DNA from: Parvibaculaceae bacterium PLY_AMNH_Bact1
GTDB taxonomy: Bacteria > Pseudomonadota > Alphaproteobacteria > Parvibaculales > Parvibaculaceae
Assembly (NCBI GenBank): GCA_032881465.1
Contig: CP126168.1
Coordinates: forward strand, 2,908,501 to 2,972,500
Reading direction: 5' to 3'
DNA: 64,000 nt
A program made the translations under genes and the position numbers. Position 1 is the first letter of the stretch. Every line of letters starts with the position of its first letter. Shown here in pieces: positions 34,945 to 43,716 of this stretch. Below the pieces are notes generated by a model, which saw only the letters and a program-made list of their open reading frames with translations, made no database searches and was not told the DNA's origin.

Positions 34945-35130
34945 AAACCTCGAGTCGCCAAGGGCTAGGCTCGGCGGCGGTTTGAAAGTGCTTTCACCGC
35001 CTTGGGAGAAAGAGATTGAAGTTGCTCGGTTTCAACAATCGGCCTACTCCGCTGCAACCTCACAATTCGGGTTGACGGCGTTGCGGCGTTTGCGGCGAAC
35101 ATTTGAACCAGACGCTTTCACTATGTTCTC
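34945..35130 (-). repeat. Degenerate copy of the integrase 3' end and its downstream terminator region
   Basis: This stretch is recognisably similar to 35403-35600. Both have a GTCGCC...GGCT start, the phrase GTGCTTTCACCGCCTTGG and GATTGAAG, and then the last codons of the integrase. The duplicate points to a second, older relative of the integrase module. Confidence 0.65.
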
Positions 35131-35158
35131 AAGTCGAGCAACAAATCATTCCGTGACG
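35044..35158 (-). pseudogene. Remnant of an integrase C-terminus
   Basis: The last 29 codons can be read and aligned to the intact integrase at 35513: SNVRRKRRNAVNPNCEVAAE against the intact VNVRRERRNVVNPNNEIAAE. Further upstream a stop codon replaces the Lys before the active-site Tyr, and the Tyr itself reads Val. The rest of the gene is missing. It lies next to an extra tRNA-fMet, so it is probably the end of an older element in the same target. Confidence 0.72.
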
Positions 35159-35183
35159 TAAGAACAGTTTGAAAAAGTTGTCA

Positions 35184-35260
35184 TGGTTGCGGGGAGTGGA
35201 TTTGAACCACTGACCTCAAGGTTATGAGCCTTGCGAGCTACCTAGCTGCTCCACCCCGCG
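35184..35260 (-). tRNA. tRNA-fMet (CAT), second copy carried by the element
   Basis: 77 bases with encoded CCA, anticodon CAT and the initiator mark C1 opposite A72 (CGCGGGG with CCCCGCA). It differs from the tRNA at 36826 at several stem positions, but the changes are compensated: anticodon stem CAAGG/CCTTG instead of TCAGG/CCTGA, T stem AGTGG/CCACT instead of ATAGG/CCTAT. It therefore looks functional, not decayed. Part of it matches the attachment site. Confidence 0.88.
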
Positions 35261-35512
35261 GCAAACAATTTGACGACAATATCAAATTACAAGAGTGAAG
35301 TCCATATTTTATTCAGTATAAAGACTATTATGCCTTGCGATAGCGCGGTGGCTGTACAAATTCGTAGTTAGAATCTAGTGAGGCATCACTAACATCAATC
35401 CAAGCCTCAAGTCGCCCAGGACTAGGCTTGGAGGCGGTTAGAAGGTGCTTTCACCGCCTTGGAAGATAAGAAGCGAAAATGAGATTGAAGCTAGCCGGTT
35501 GTGGCAACCGCC

Positions 35513-36688
35513 CTATTCCGCTGCAATCTCATTGTTCGGGTTGACGACGTTGCGCCGTTCGCGGCGAACGTTCACAGCAGACGCGTCAATTGCATTTTTG
35601 ATGTGTGCCGCATAGTGCTTCTCAATCATTTCAACACTGGTGCGACAGTTTTTCGCAACTTGATAAATGTCAGCACCTTCCATCAGACGAAGGCTGATAT
35701 ACGTATGGCGAAGTGAATAGGTCGTACGCCTCTTCCCATCACGGGTAAATTTCAAGTCTTCTTCAGCCAACACCGTATTGAACAATCGCACGTGATTGAC
35801 CGGGAATACTTTGTCCATCAACTGAGGCTGATTGCGCTGAACAACGCGCTGATAGGGACGCACTGCGTTAGGCATGCTCTTGCAGTACCCTATGCCTCGC
35901 TTGCCCCGCACTTCAATCTCGAGAATGGTTTCACCCGTTGGGTCATCCACCACAATCTCAACATCACGGTGCTCAAGGTTATAAGCTTCATCAGGCCTTA
36001 GTCCCGTGTTCGCCATAAACAACACAAAATCATGCAAATCTTCAGCGTGTCTCTTGTAGTGAGACATCGTGTTCGCACGTGCTTTCCTACGCGTCGCCTC
36101 GTAAAGCTGTTTGTATTCTCGCGGACTGAACCACGGACGATGCGAAACCTTGCCGTGAGCACGATAGGGATGAGAAAGATCAGGCAAATGATCTAACCAA
36201 CCATGGCGAGTGGCCGTCTTCAGCACCTGACGCAATGTCACGATCTCATTGTGGATGGTGTTGTGTGCAGGGGGCTTACCCGTCGGCGATGTGCCAATCC
36301 TATGCAATCGATAGTCCTGCATTGCGCCTGACGAGACTTCCGAAAGGCCCATCGCGCCAAAGAAGGGTAGCAGGTGCAACCTCAACCTATCTTTGTGACC
36401 ACGGACCCAGGCAGGACTTCTCTGCCCTTCCGTGATCGTTTCGTACTCAATGAGAAATTGTTTGGCTGCTTGGCGGAAAGTCTTCTCGTTCTTCAAGCTG
36501 CCGTCGCGAGCCTTCCCGACCAGTTCGAGATACCAGTCCTCCGCGAAATCTTTCGCCTGAGACAAGCCTTCTGCTTTTGTACTTGTCCGACGCATCTTAC
36601 CATTCAGGAATGTAGCGCATTGCCAATATCGACTGTTTGGCCGCTTATAGACCTGAACCTTTTCTCCCAAAATTGTGTGCTTTGCCAT
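35513..36688 (-). CDS. Tyrosine-type integrase of the element
   Basis: Integrates and excises the element at tRNA-fMet. The 391-residue protein has an N-terminal arm-binding domain, an SAM-like core-binding region (FRQAAKQFLIEYETITEG...) and the catalytic domain. Catalytic residues visible are Arg in TGLRPDEAYNL, the HxxR box as YSLRHTY (first position Tyr instead of His), and the nucleophile Tyr in EKHYAAH. The gene reads away from the target tRNA, 131 bp from the attachment repeat. An arm-type repeat at 36723 overlaps its promoter region. A shortened relic of a similar integrase lies at 35044. Confidence 0.9.
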   Translation of the reverse strand: MAKHTILGEKVQVYKRPNSRYWQCATFLNGKMRRTSTKAEGLSQAKDFAEDWYLELVGKARDGSLKNEKTFRQAAKQFLIEYETITEGQRSPAWVRGHKDRLRLHLLPFFGAMGLSEVSSGAMQDYRLHRIGTSPTGKPPAHNTIHNEIVTLRQVLKTATRHGWLDHLPDLSHPYRAHGKVSHRPWFSPREYKQLYEATRRKARANTMSHYKRHAEDLHDFVLFMANTGLRPDEAYNLEHRDVEIVVDDPTGETILEIEVRGKRGIGYCKSMPNAVRPYQRVVQRNQPQLMDKVFPVNHVRLFNTVLAEEDLKFTRDGKRRTTYSLRHTYISLRLMEGADIYQVAKNCRTSVEMIEKHYAAHIKNAIDASAVNVRRERRNVVNPNNEIAAE

Positions 36689-36722
36689 TGTCGTTACCTC
36701 CCTTCACGCAACACGGCAAAAG

Positions 36723-36740
36723 TGTGTAGCGAATGTGTAA
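36723..36740 (+). repeat. Right arm-type repeat
   Basis: TGTGTAGCGAATGTGTAA, the counterpart of 14647-14665. Its place between the integrase start and the attachment site allows both recombination and autoregulation roles. Confidence 0.5.
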
Positions 36741-36789
36741 TGGTAACACAGTGATTCTTGCTTACAATTCGAAAATGAAAAGATACAGA

Positions 36790-36819
36790 AAAGCCTGCTA
36801 AGTCAAAGACTTAACAGGC

Positions 36820-36821
<2 letters not shown>
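36790..36821 (-). terminator. Element-borne replacement terminator for tRNA-fMet
   Basis: On the minus strand, arms of 14 bp (AAGCCTGTTAAGTC with GACTTAGCAGGCTT, one G-U) around TTT run into TTTTC. It starts 5 bases after the CCA end of the tRNA. The native terminator was left at 14502-14538, so the element brings its own. Confidence 0.68.
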
Positions 36822-36902
<81 letters not shown>

Positions 36903-37133
36903 TCAGAGCCTCCACAGCTAAGTGGAGAGCGCGCTTTATATCAGCTTTGTGAGATTTGTGAACCTCCAAAGCACCCTTTTCTCAGAAAAGAATTGGCAGA
37001 TTTCTGGGATTTTCGCAAAGCGTGGGCGGCAGATCCTCCGATCGACAAATAATCGGCAGCATGGCGCAATTATTCAAGCACTGGCAGCCCAAAGACCCAA
37101 ATCTTCCTTCAGGCAAATGAAGGGAGAAACGAA

Positions 37134-37625
37134 ATGGATATCACCGTAAATGGACGTGTCCGGCAGGTAGAGGACGCCGCCGCCGACAACCCCTTGCTCT
37201 GGGTATTGCGAGATGAACTTGGGCTCGTGGGAACAAAGTTTGGGTGTGGCATCGGGACCTGCGGCGCCTGCACCATTCATGTAGATGGGAGCGCAGTTCG
37301 GAGTTGCCAGATAACGCCGGGCGATATCGTAGGGCATGATGTGACCACCATTGAAGGTCTTGCCGCGACAGCATCAACTGCCAGTCTGCACCCCGTGCAA
37401 CAGGCCTGGATCGATCACTCTGTTCCACAATGCGGCTATTGCCAGGCTGGCCAGATCATGTCCGCCGCCGCCCTCCTCGCTGAAAACCCCTCACCTAGCG
37501 ACAGCGACATAGATCGCGATATGTCAGGCAACCTCTGCCGGTGCGGCACCTATGCCCGCATTCGAAGCGCGATCAAACAAGCAGCCCGAAACCTATCCTC
37601 AGAATCCGACCAGGAGGCAAGCTGA
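37134..37625 (+). CDS. iorA: [2Fe-2S] subunit of a molybdenum hydroxylase (IorA type)
   Basis: The electron-transfer subunit of a xanthine-oxidase-family enzyme. The 163 residues have two clusters: the plant-ferredoxin motif [15 protein letters not shown] (near 40) and the C-terminal [10 protein letters not shown] plus [16 protein letters not shown] ribosome-binding site precedes the ATG. The large subunit starts 3 bp after its stop. Isoquinoline 1-oxidoreductase and some aldehyde dehydrogenases have exactly this two-subunit layout without an FAD subunit. The true substrate cannot be told from sequence. Confidence 0.9.
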   Translation: MDITVNGRVRQVEDAAADNPLLWVLRDELGLVGTKFGCGIGTCGACTIHVDGSAVRSCQITPGDIVGHDVTTIEGLAATASTASLHPVQQAWIDHSVPQCGYCQAGQIMSAAALLAENPSPSDSDIDRDMSGNLCRCGTYARIRSAIKQAARNLSSESDQEAS

Positions 37626-37628
37626 GTT

Positions 37629-39785
37629 ATGACACGCACGCTATCGCGCAGAACCTTCCTCGCCCGTAGCGGTTGGACGGCTGCAGGCATCACCATTGCC
37701 GCAACGGCCTCCGGTTGCAGCCTTGTTCCCGCCTTTCCTTCTAGAAATGAACTGGGAGAAACGGATGCCTTCACCTGGCTTCAGCTCAGGCCCAATGGCA
37801 CGTTTTTGTTTTGCTCTCCCAGACAGGAGATCGGTCAGGGTATTTCCAGTACCCTCAAACTTGTGTTGGCTGGTGAACTCGGCGTGGATTTGGAACGCAT
37901 AGAGGTCATCGCACCAGACACCTCCATCATTGCTCCAGCGAAATCTACTGTAGGCAGCGAGTCCATCAAAGACTTCCTGGAGCCGGTCACTGAAATCGGG
38001 CAAATCATGTCAGCGACCCTACATGCCCACGCGGGCCAGCGCCTCAAAGCAAACGCGGCAGATGTGACCTTCAATGGAAATGAATATGTGTCGCGTAGCG
38101 GGCCTCGCCTTTCATTGGTTGACCTCGCCGCGGGCACACCCATTCTTCTGGACCCAAACGAGGCTGCGACATCTGCGCCGCCGTCGCGGTCAAGCCAAGA
38201 AAACCATCTACCCTCAAGCGTGCCCACAGATCGCATCACTGACATTGTCACGGGCGCCCCGCTCTTTGCCGGCGACATCCAACTGCCGGGTTTGGTCTAT
38301 GGCGCGTTCATCCGGGCACCGCATCTCGGCGCAACCCTGTCAAAGATCAGTTTCGATGCAGTCCCCCAGGATCTGGTCCTGGCACGCTTTTTTGACGGTG
38401 AACGTGCAGGGTTGATCGCCCCCACACAAACCGGCCTGAACGAGGCCTTGGAAGCCGTAGAAGCAAACTGGGTTTTGACGGAGCCCGCGAACCAGGACGC
38501 CATCGAAACCTCTCTTGCGCTGACCGAGCCTGTCAGTGAACTTGAACATGTGGTGCTCGAAACCTCGGACAAACCAGACGATGACGCCGACATTGATCTG
38601 TCAATTTCGGTCCCCTTCGCTGCCCACGCAGCCATTGAACCAAGAGCCGCACTTGCGCGATGGAATGACAAATCAGGCCCAACGCTTGAAATCTGGACCG
38701 GAACACAGGATGCCTTCTACGTCCGCTCTCATATCTCAAAACATTTTGGACTGGGCGCGGAAGAAGTTGTTGTTTACAGCCACCGTGTAGGCGGTGGATT
38801 TGGCGGCCGCACCCTTTGCAACGTCGAGCTCGAAGCAGCCTTGCTTGCCAAAGAGGCCGGGCGACCTGTCAAAGTTCAATGGACGCGGCCAGACGAGTTT
38901 CAGGAAGGGTTTCACCGCCCACCATCCAAGCACCGCATTCAAGCAAGCGCTAATGAGGCCGGAAGACTGACCGACTGGAGCCATGGATTTAGATCAGGCC
39001 ATGTGATTTTCACATCAGCAGCCATGCCTCCGTGGATCCAGGCACTGACGAGTTTCACCAGTGACCCGGGAACAGCGCGAGGCGCCCACCTGCCCTATGC
39101 CGCCGAGCGCGCAGAAGTGGCGTTCTCCGATATCCGTATGCCGGTGAAGACGGGACCTTGGCGCGGACTTGGTGCTGCACCCAACACTTTCGCCATTGAA
39201 ACCGCCATCGATCGATTAGCCACAAACAAGGGTATCGACCCACTGACCTTCCGCCTGGCCAATCTGCCACCGGAGCACGAGCGCCTCTCTACCTGCCTTG
39301 AGCAGGTTGCGAAAAACGCGAATTGGCAAGGCCGCTCCAAAACAGAAAAGTCAGCCCGTGGCATTGCCTGTGGGATCTACAAAGGTATGACCTATGTCGC
39401 AGTCATTGCAGATGTCGACATAGATAGGGATTCTGGAACCTTCCAGGTAACACATCTGACCTGCGCTCATGATTGTGGACGCGTGATCAATCCAGACCAA
39501 GTGCGCGCACAGATTGAAGGCAATCTCATTTGGGGCCTCGGCATGGTGAAAAGCGAAGAGCTAACAGTCGACCGGGGACGCCTAAGTGCCGACTATTTGG
39601 GAGACTATCAGATCCCAACAATCGCCGATGCACCCGCCATCTCGATTGAGTTGATCGAGCCAGCGAATGCTGCTCCGGTTGGTGCCGGGGAAGCTGCGAT
39701 CGTCGCTTCAGGTGCGGCCATTGCGAACGCGGTTGCGGCCTTGACGGGGAAGCCGATTACAGCACTCCCCATCCATTTACAGTGA
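37629..39785 (+). CDS. iorB: Molybdopterin subunit of a periplasmic hydroxylase/aldehyde dehydrogenase (IorB type)
   Basis: The catalytic Mo-cofactor subunit, 718 residues. It opens with a twin-arginine signal (SRRTFLARSGWT) and a hydrophobic stretch ending in ATASGCSLVP, which also looks like a lipobox, so the enzyme may be a Tat-exported lipoprotein. The Mo-binding domains show RQEIGQGISSTL, HRVGGGFGGRTL, GPWRGLGAAPNTFAIE and the late VGAGEAAIVASGAAIANAV with the catalytic Glu. The small subunit has no signal and would be carried along. No MoCo chaperone gene is adjacent. Confidence 0.88.
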   Translation: MTRTLSRRTFLARSGWTAAGITIAATASGCSLVPAFPSRNELGETDAFTWLQLRPNGTFLFCSPRQEIGQGISSTLKLVLAGELGVDLERIEVIAPDTSIIAPAKSTVGSESIKDFLEPVTEIGQIMSATLHAHAGQRLKANAADVTFNGNEYVSRSGPRLSLVDLAAGTPILLDPNEAATSAPPSRSSQENHLPSSVPTDRITDIVTGAPLFAGDIQLPGLVYGAFIRAPHLGATLSKISFDAVPQDLVLARFFDGERAGLIAPTQTGLNEALEAVEANWVLTEPANQDAIETSLALTEPVSELEHVVLETSDKPDDDADIDLSISVPFAAHAAIEPRAALARWNDKSGPTLEIWTGTQDAFYVRSHISKHFGLGAEEVVVYSHRVGGGFGGRTLCNVELEAALLAKEAGRPVKVQWTRPDEFQEGFHRPPSKHRIQASANEAGRLTDWSHGFRSGHVIFTSAAMPPWIQALTSFTSDPGTARGAHLPYAAERAEVAFSDIRMPVKTGPWRGLGAAPNTFAIETAIDRLATNKGIDPLTFRLANLPPEHERLSTCLEQVAKNANWQGRSKTEKSARGIACGIYKGMTYVAVIADVDIDRDSGTFQVTHLTCAHDCGRVINPDQVRAQIEGNLIWGLGMVKSEELTVDRGRLSADYLGDYQIPTIADAPAISIELIEPANAAPVGAGEAAIVASGAAIANAVAALTGKPITALPIHLQ

Positions 39786-39796
39786 GAAAAAGTGGC

Positions 39797-40768
39797 TTAT
39801 TGCTCAGCTGGAACCACTGAGTGAATCCAGTCAGCCATGTCATGCCAAACACCTGGAGCAAAAGCATAGCGGCCGGCCAACACGTACACAGCCGGAAGCC
39901 AACCCGGCCATTGCGACACAAGCTGGTAGTTGAAGAGCGGTGCCCGCAATAGCCCGTGGGTAGCCTGCGGCACGACCACAATCTCATTTTCTTCCCGCAA
40001 AGGCGCAACAAGCTGACGATAGGTTTCAGAATCCGCCACCGGGTCAACATTCAAGTCACCTGAACCATAGAGTCCGAGAAAAGGCACAGCGACTCTGGAG
40101 AGCGCACCCCTCGCGTCTGCTTCCCGGTTTCGTTCCACAAAGGCCAAACGCTCCGGCGACATCGTTACACGCGGGGTTTCCCGTGCACGTCTTTGACGGC
40201 CATAATAGGCACCCTGCTCTTCCCAGTTCACAGCCCCACCAACTAAAATCGCAAAGGCGGCGGGCGAGCCCGGGCCCACCGCCTCCGGCACAACCCAACC
40301 AGCTTGCGAAAAGCCGAGAAAACCCACCTTGGTCGCATCCACATAGCCGAGTTGTTGGACGGCGCGGAGAGCCGCATCGGCTTCGCGTGCACGGTCACTC
40401 ATGGATTGATGAAGCCAGTTACCTTCGCTCACCCCAACGCCCGGTTTGTCCCAAGAGAACACCCCGATGCCAGCTTCGAGAAGAAGGCGCATCGGCACCA
40501 GGTACCCATCGCTCGAATACCTGTCCTGTGGTCCATCTCCGTGAACAAACAACACAATGGGAGGGTGGCTTACACCGTCAGGAAGAACAAGCGTCCCCGA
40601 AAGTACACCCTGATCGGTTTCGAACATGATCTCATTCTGGACATATCCAGACAGGTCAAAGTCAGAAAGCCCGCGCAGGAAGACCAGACCCAAGATGAAA
40701 ATTGCCGCGACCAGGCCGACAATGGAATAGAGGAAAAAGCGACGCACGCGGGGGGATCTCTCAAACAA
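39797..40768 (-). CDS. Alpha/beta hydrolase with N-terminal membrane anchor
   Basis: 323 residues with a membrane helix at about 10-30 (FFLYSIVGLVAAIFILGLVFL), so an exported, anchored hydrolase. The fold marks are HGDGPQDR (oxyanion region), the nucleophile elbow GFSQAGW, an Asp in GSGDLNVDP and the His in PQATHGLL. An esterase or dipeptidyl-type activity on an extracellular ester is likely, but the substrate is unknown. Convergent with iorB. Confidence 0.8.
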   Translation of the reverse strand: MFERSPRVRRFFLYSIVGLVAAIFILGLVFLRGLSDFDLSGYVQNEIMFETDQGVLSGTLVLPDGVSHPPIVLFVHGDGPQDRYSSDGYLVPMRLLLEAGIGVFSWDKPGVGVSEGNWLHQSMSDRAREADAALRAVQQLGYVDATKVGFLGFSQAGWVVPEAVGPGSPAAFAILVGGAVNWEEQGAYYGRQRRARETPRVTMSPERLAFVERNREADARGALSRVAVPFLGLYGSGDLNVDPVADSETYRQLVAPLREENEIVVVPQATHGLLRAPLFNYQLVSQWPGWLPAVYVLAGRYAFAPGVWHDMADWIHSVVPAEQ

Positions 40769-40818
40769 GCGAAAAGGTCAGTTTGCCGACCGAGCGGCAC
40801 TTCAGCAAGCAACAACAT

Positions 40819-41589
40819 CTACAACTCGCTCAAGTCTGTGTCCCCACGGTGCCTCTTGATCGCCAGGCTCAACGACTCATTTTGCTGGCCATCGGGCGAC
40901 CTTCTCACACCGTCCAGCCATTCCTTGTACGCGGGGTCGAGCTCCTGCCACTCCCGATCGAGGAGAGAGAACCAGGCTGTATCTCTGTCTCTGCCTTTAT
41001 AGACATTCGCTTGTCTGAACGTACCCTCAAACCGAAAACCCAACCGCATTGCAGCCTGACGTGAGGCGGCATTGAGCACATCGCATTTCCATTCATAGCG
41101 ACGATAGCCAAGTTCCGTGAAGGCGCGCCGCATCATCAGATACATCGCCTCTGTCGCAGCCGGACGCCTTTGCAGGAGGGGTGAAAAAACCAGATGCCCG
41201 ACCTCGATCGACCCTGCCTTTGGTTTGACCCTCAGATAGCTTGCAACACCAACCGCTTTATCAGAACGACGATCAACGATTGCATAGAACTGCATGTCGT
41301 CTTGTCGACAAATCGCCGCCATGAACTTCTCAAAGGCGGGGTATTCCGGAAAGGGACCGTGAGGAAGATAGGTCCAGTTGCGCCCCTCGCGGTCCAGCGC
41401 AAACGCATCAAACAAATCACGCGTATGTGCTTCCTCATCCAGTGGATCAAGTCGACAAAAATACCCTTCCATCCGGGTATGCGGTGGGAAAGAAGCAGGT
41501 GACCAATCCGGGAGAGCCATTCCAATAGGCTGCCCCAACTCGTTTAGCTCACCCTTGCCGCTATAGACCGCACCAACACTGTCCCCCAT
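40819..41589 (-). CDS. GNAT-family N-acetyltransferase (RimJ/RimL-like)
   Basis: 256 residues. The central region has the acetyl-CoA-binding fold (AVGVASYLRVKPKAGSIEVGHLVFSPLLQRRPAATEAMYLMMRRAF) and the RimL-type segment YEWKCDVLNAASRQAAMRLGFRFEGTFRQ. Such enzymes acetylate N-terminal amino groups or small amines. The substrate is unknown. It is 50 bp upstream of the hydrolase gene on the same strand and may share a transcript. Confidence 0.82.
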   Translation of the reverse strand: MGDSVGAVYSGKGELNELGQPIGMALPDWSPASFPPHTRMEGYFCRLDPLDEEAHTRDLFDAFALDREGRNWTYLPHGPFPEYPAFEKFMAAICRQDDMQFYAIVDRRSDKAVGVASYLRVKPKAGSIEVGHLVFSPLLQRRPAATEAMYLMMRRAFTELGYRRYEWKCDVLNAASRQAAMRLGFRFEGTFRQANVYKGRDRDTAWFSLLDREWQELDPAYKEWLDGVRRSPDGQQNESLSLAIKRHRGDTDLSEL

Positions 41590-41686
41590 CTACTCTTCCT
41601 TTAATCATTCAGCCCCAGCCCATCATGCATGAACTTGGCCCTGCCTAAATGACCAATAGAGAGATCAGCGAAGAACCAATTAGAGC

Positions 41687-42592
41687 CTATTTGTTGACCG
41701 AGGCACGCATCTCGGCCTGAAGGTCACGGGTGAGCTCACCCTTCCCATCCGGCGCCCAGCCCGGAGGTTGAAACAAATGCCCCAGTGCGTTCTTTAGCGA
41801 CCCGGAAGATCTGATGTCTCGGCCCAAAGCAATCCACTCATGGAAAGTCGCCTTGATTGGATTATGCGTGTCGAGCTGATGGCGAATGCCATAAACAACC
41901 TCTTCGTCCTCAACCTCATAAGTGCCAAAGAGGCGGTCCCAGATGATGAAGGTCCCACCATAGTTGCGGTCGCAATATTGCAGGTTGGACCCGTGATGCA
42001 CCCGGTGGTTGGACGGCGTGTTCATCACATATTCAAGCGGTCCGAGCTTGCCGATATGCCGGGTGTGCAACCAATACTGGTAGAGATGATTGAGCGAGAG
42101 AAGAGCAATCACCATGATTGGGTTGATGCCAATGAGAAGCGCAGGGATCATGAAAACCGGCTCGATCCAAGCTTCTGCGAAAGACGCTCTGAGCGCTGTC
42201 CCCACATTATACTGCTGACTGGAGTGATGGTTCACATGCGCCGCCCATCCAAGACGCACTTCATGGATCGCCCGGTGATACCAATAGAACAGGAAGTCGA
42301 CAAAGACATAGGCCGCCGCGATCAGCAGAACGCTGCTCGTCCAGTCAATGTCGAAGAAGGCAAATTGATGCACCCAATAGAATGTCAGCAGAACCGTTCC
42401 GGCTGCCAAAGCTATGCTGGCAGCATAAAAGAGCCCCATCGCCACTGAGCACAACGTATCGGACATCTCGTAGAATTTGCGCCGCAACACCCATGTCAGC
42501 GCCACCTCACCCAGCAACAACACCAGGAGGATTCCGATCTGATCAACATCCCGGATGGCCAATAGCCCCTGCAGAAAGTCCAACATGTCCAT
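41687..42592 (-). CDS. Sterol-desaturase/fatty-acid-hydroxylase family membrane protein
   Basis: 301 residues from MDMLDFLQG (AAGGAA 4 bp upstream). It has four or more membrane helices and the di-iron histidine clusters HRAIHE, HVNHH, HTRHIG and HRVHH. Known members hydroxylate or desaturate sterols, carotenoids and fatty acids. Divergent from a TetR repressor with two operator copies in the 87-bp gap, so it is probably induced by a lipophilic ligand of that repressor. The lipid-metabolism setting supports an aliphatic substrate. Confidence 0.85.
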   Translation of the reverse strand: MDMLDFLQGLLAIRDVDQIGILLVLLLGEVALTWVLRRKFYEMSDTLCSVAMGLFYAASIALAAGTVLLTFYWVHQFAFFDIDWTSSVLLIAAAYVFVDFLFYWYHRAIHEVRLGWAAHVNHHSSQQYNVGTALRASFAEAWIEPVFMIPALLIGINPIMVIALLSLNHLYQYWLHTRHIGKLGPLEYVMNTPSNHRVHHGSNLQYCDRNYGGTFIIWDRLFGTYEVEDEEVVYGIRHQLDTHNPIKATFHEWIALGRDIRSSGSLKNALGHLFQPPGWAPDGKGELTRDLQAEMRASVNK

Positions 42593-42599
42593 TTCCTTT

Positions 42600-42619
42600 T
42601 GCAAAACACTTGTTCTGCA
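42600..42619. promoter_or_regulatory. TetR operator 1
   Basis: TGCAAAACACTTGTTCTGCA, a 20-bp inverted repeat with two mismatched pairs, next to the start of the hydroxylase gene. It shares spacing and core with operator 2. Confidence 0.58.
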
Positions 42620-42630
42620 AAAACTTATAT

Positions 42631-42650
42631 TACAAAACATATGTTGTGTA
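42631..42650. promoter_or_regulatory. TetR operator 2
   Basis: TACAAAACATATGTTGTGTA, a 20-bp inverted repeat with one mismatched pair. Its centre is 31 bp (three helical turns) from operator 1, allowing cooperative binding on one face. Confidence 0.62.
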
Positions 42651-42678
42651 AACACGAGAAATCGGCTAATTTCCGCCA

Positions 42679-43254
42679 ATGCCGAAAATAGTTGATCATG
42701 ATGCGCGACGACGGGAGCTGATAGAGGCCAGTTGGCAAGTGATCGCCACCGAAGGCCTGGAAGGCGTCACCATGCGCAAAATTGCGAGCCAGGCCGGCTG
42801 CACCACGGGACGGCTCACCCACTATTTTGCAGACAGAGAAGCGCTGATCTTGGCCTCACTCAGAGCGTCCTACGATGTGACCGGTGACCGCGCCCGCTCA
42901 AGCATTGCAAACGATACCGACAACAAAGCAAAGCTCATGCGCTTTGCTGAAGAAATGCTACCGGCTGACGAAGAGCGGCTGCGTGAATGGAAAGTCTGGA
43001 TTGCGTTCTGGAGTGCCGCAACCGTCGACAAGACCCTCGCCGCTGAAAATGACACACGCCACGAAGCTTGGGCAGACGAACTTGCCGACCTCATCAAGGA
43101 CGCCGCGCCATCAGCGAATGCGAGCCAGGAAGCAGATCTTCTGATCGGATTGATCAATGGCGTGGGGCTACACGCAGCGGTTCATCCCACCAAAGAAAAC
43201 CTGGACCGCGCCCGCGGGCTTCTTCGGCGTCACATTGAACAGGTAGTTGACTGA
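42679..43254 (+). CDS. TetR-family repressor (BetI-like)
   Basis: 191 residues. The N-terminal HTH is clear (RRRELIEASWQVIATEGLEGVTMRKIASQAGCTTGRLTHYFADREALI) and the C-terminal ligand-binding domain is of the BetI kind (MLPADEERLREWKVWIAFWSAA). It should repress itself and the divergent membrane hydroxylase through the paired operators. Ligand unknown. Confidence 0.9.
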   Translation: MPKIVDHDARRRELIEASWQVIATEGLEGVTMRKIASQAGCTTGRLTHYFADREALILASLRASYDVTGDRARSSIANDTDNKAKLMRFAEEMLPADEERLREWKVWIAFWSAATVDKTLAAENDTRHEAWADELADLIKDAAPSANASQEADLLIGLINGVGLHAAVHPTKENLDRARGLLRRHIEQVVD

Positions 43255-43331
43255 CGTCTAAGCCAGATCACCCATAATGCCCCCCCAATTTCCTGAAGGA
43301 CTTTACGGGCGTAAACCTGTAAGGGGGTCAA

Positions 43332-43529
43332 ATGGGTTCGTTCCGACCAATACATATTGAGATTGACCGGTACAGACTGGAGGATGTCTATGCCTTTTCC
43401 ACCGCCTTCCCCCATGAAGAAGGCGGCCGCGACCCTATCGGACGAATGGGCGGCAATGTCAGCCGCCTAGGTGACAAAATGCTGGATCGCTTCTTTGTCA
43501 CCAATGGGGAGCTTTTGCTATCGGCCTGA
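43332..43529 (+). CDS. Possible small protein of 65 residues
   Basis: AGGGGG lies 5 bp before the ATG. The product (MGSFRPIHIEIDRYRLEDVY...) has mixed composition and no recognised family. It ends shortly before a hairpin at 43554 that could stop its transcript. A TTTACG/CGTAAA inverted repeat stands upstream near 43299. Confidence 0.42.
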   Translation: MGSFRPIHIEIDRYRLEDVYAFSTAFPHEEGGRDPIGRMGGNVSRLGDKMLDRFFVTNGELLLSA

Positions 43530-43553
43530 TCACGCAGCAGTCAAAACGTAAAA

Positions 43554-43581
43554 GGGATCGTTCTAGTAAAAGAACGATCCC
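43554..43581 (-). terminator. Strong hairpin terminator downstream of the 26-codon gene
   Basis: An 11-bp perfect stem GGGATCGTTCT/AGAACGATCCC with a 6-nt loop. TTTT follows on the minus strand only, so it best serves the minus-strand micro-gene transcript. Confidence 0.7.
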
Positions 43582-43635
43582 TAAACGTGAGCGCGCTAAC
43601 CCGCTCGAGTGACCTTCCTAAGAAAGTCTAGCGCT

Positions 43636-43716
43636 TTAGGAGGTAAACGAAGGTTGCTCCATCATCCCCTGGACACGCTTGCTCTTCCGAGTTAGCGACA
43701 AAATCTCACTGGACAT
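43636..43716 (-). CDS. 26-codon micro-gene with a perfect Shine-Dalgarno
   Basis: The minus strand has AAAGGAGGTGA, fully complementary to the 16S tail, 4 bp before ATG. The peptide begins MSSEILSLTRKSKRVQG and ends MMEQPSFTS. It is basic in the middle, without a membrane segment. It lies alone between divergent flanks, with a CATGC/GCATG inverted repeat (43745-43757) upstream and a strong terminator downstream. I do not recognise the peptide. Confidence 0.55.
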   Translation of the reverse strand: MSSEILSLTRKSKRVQGMMEQPSFTS

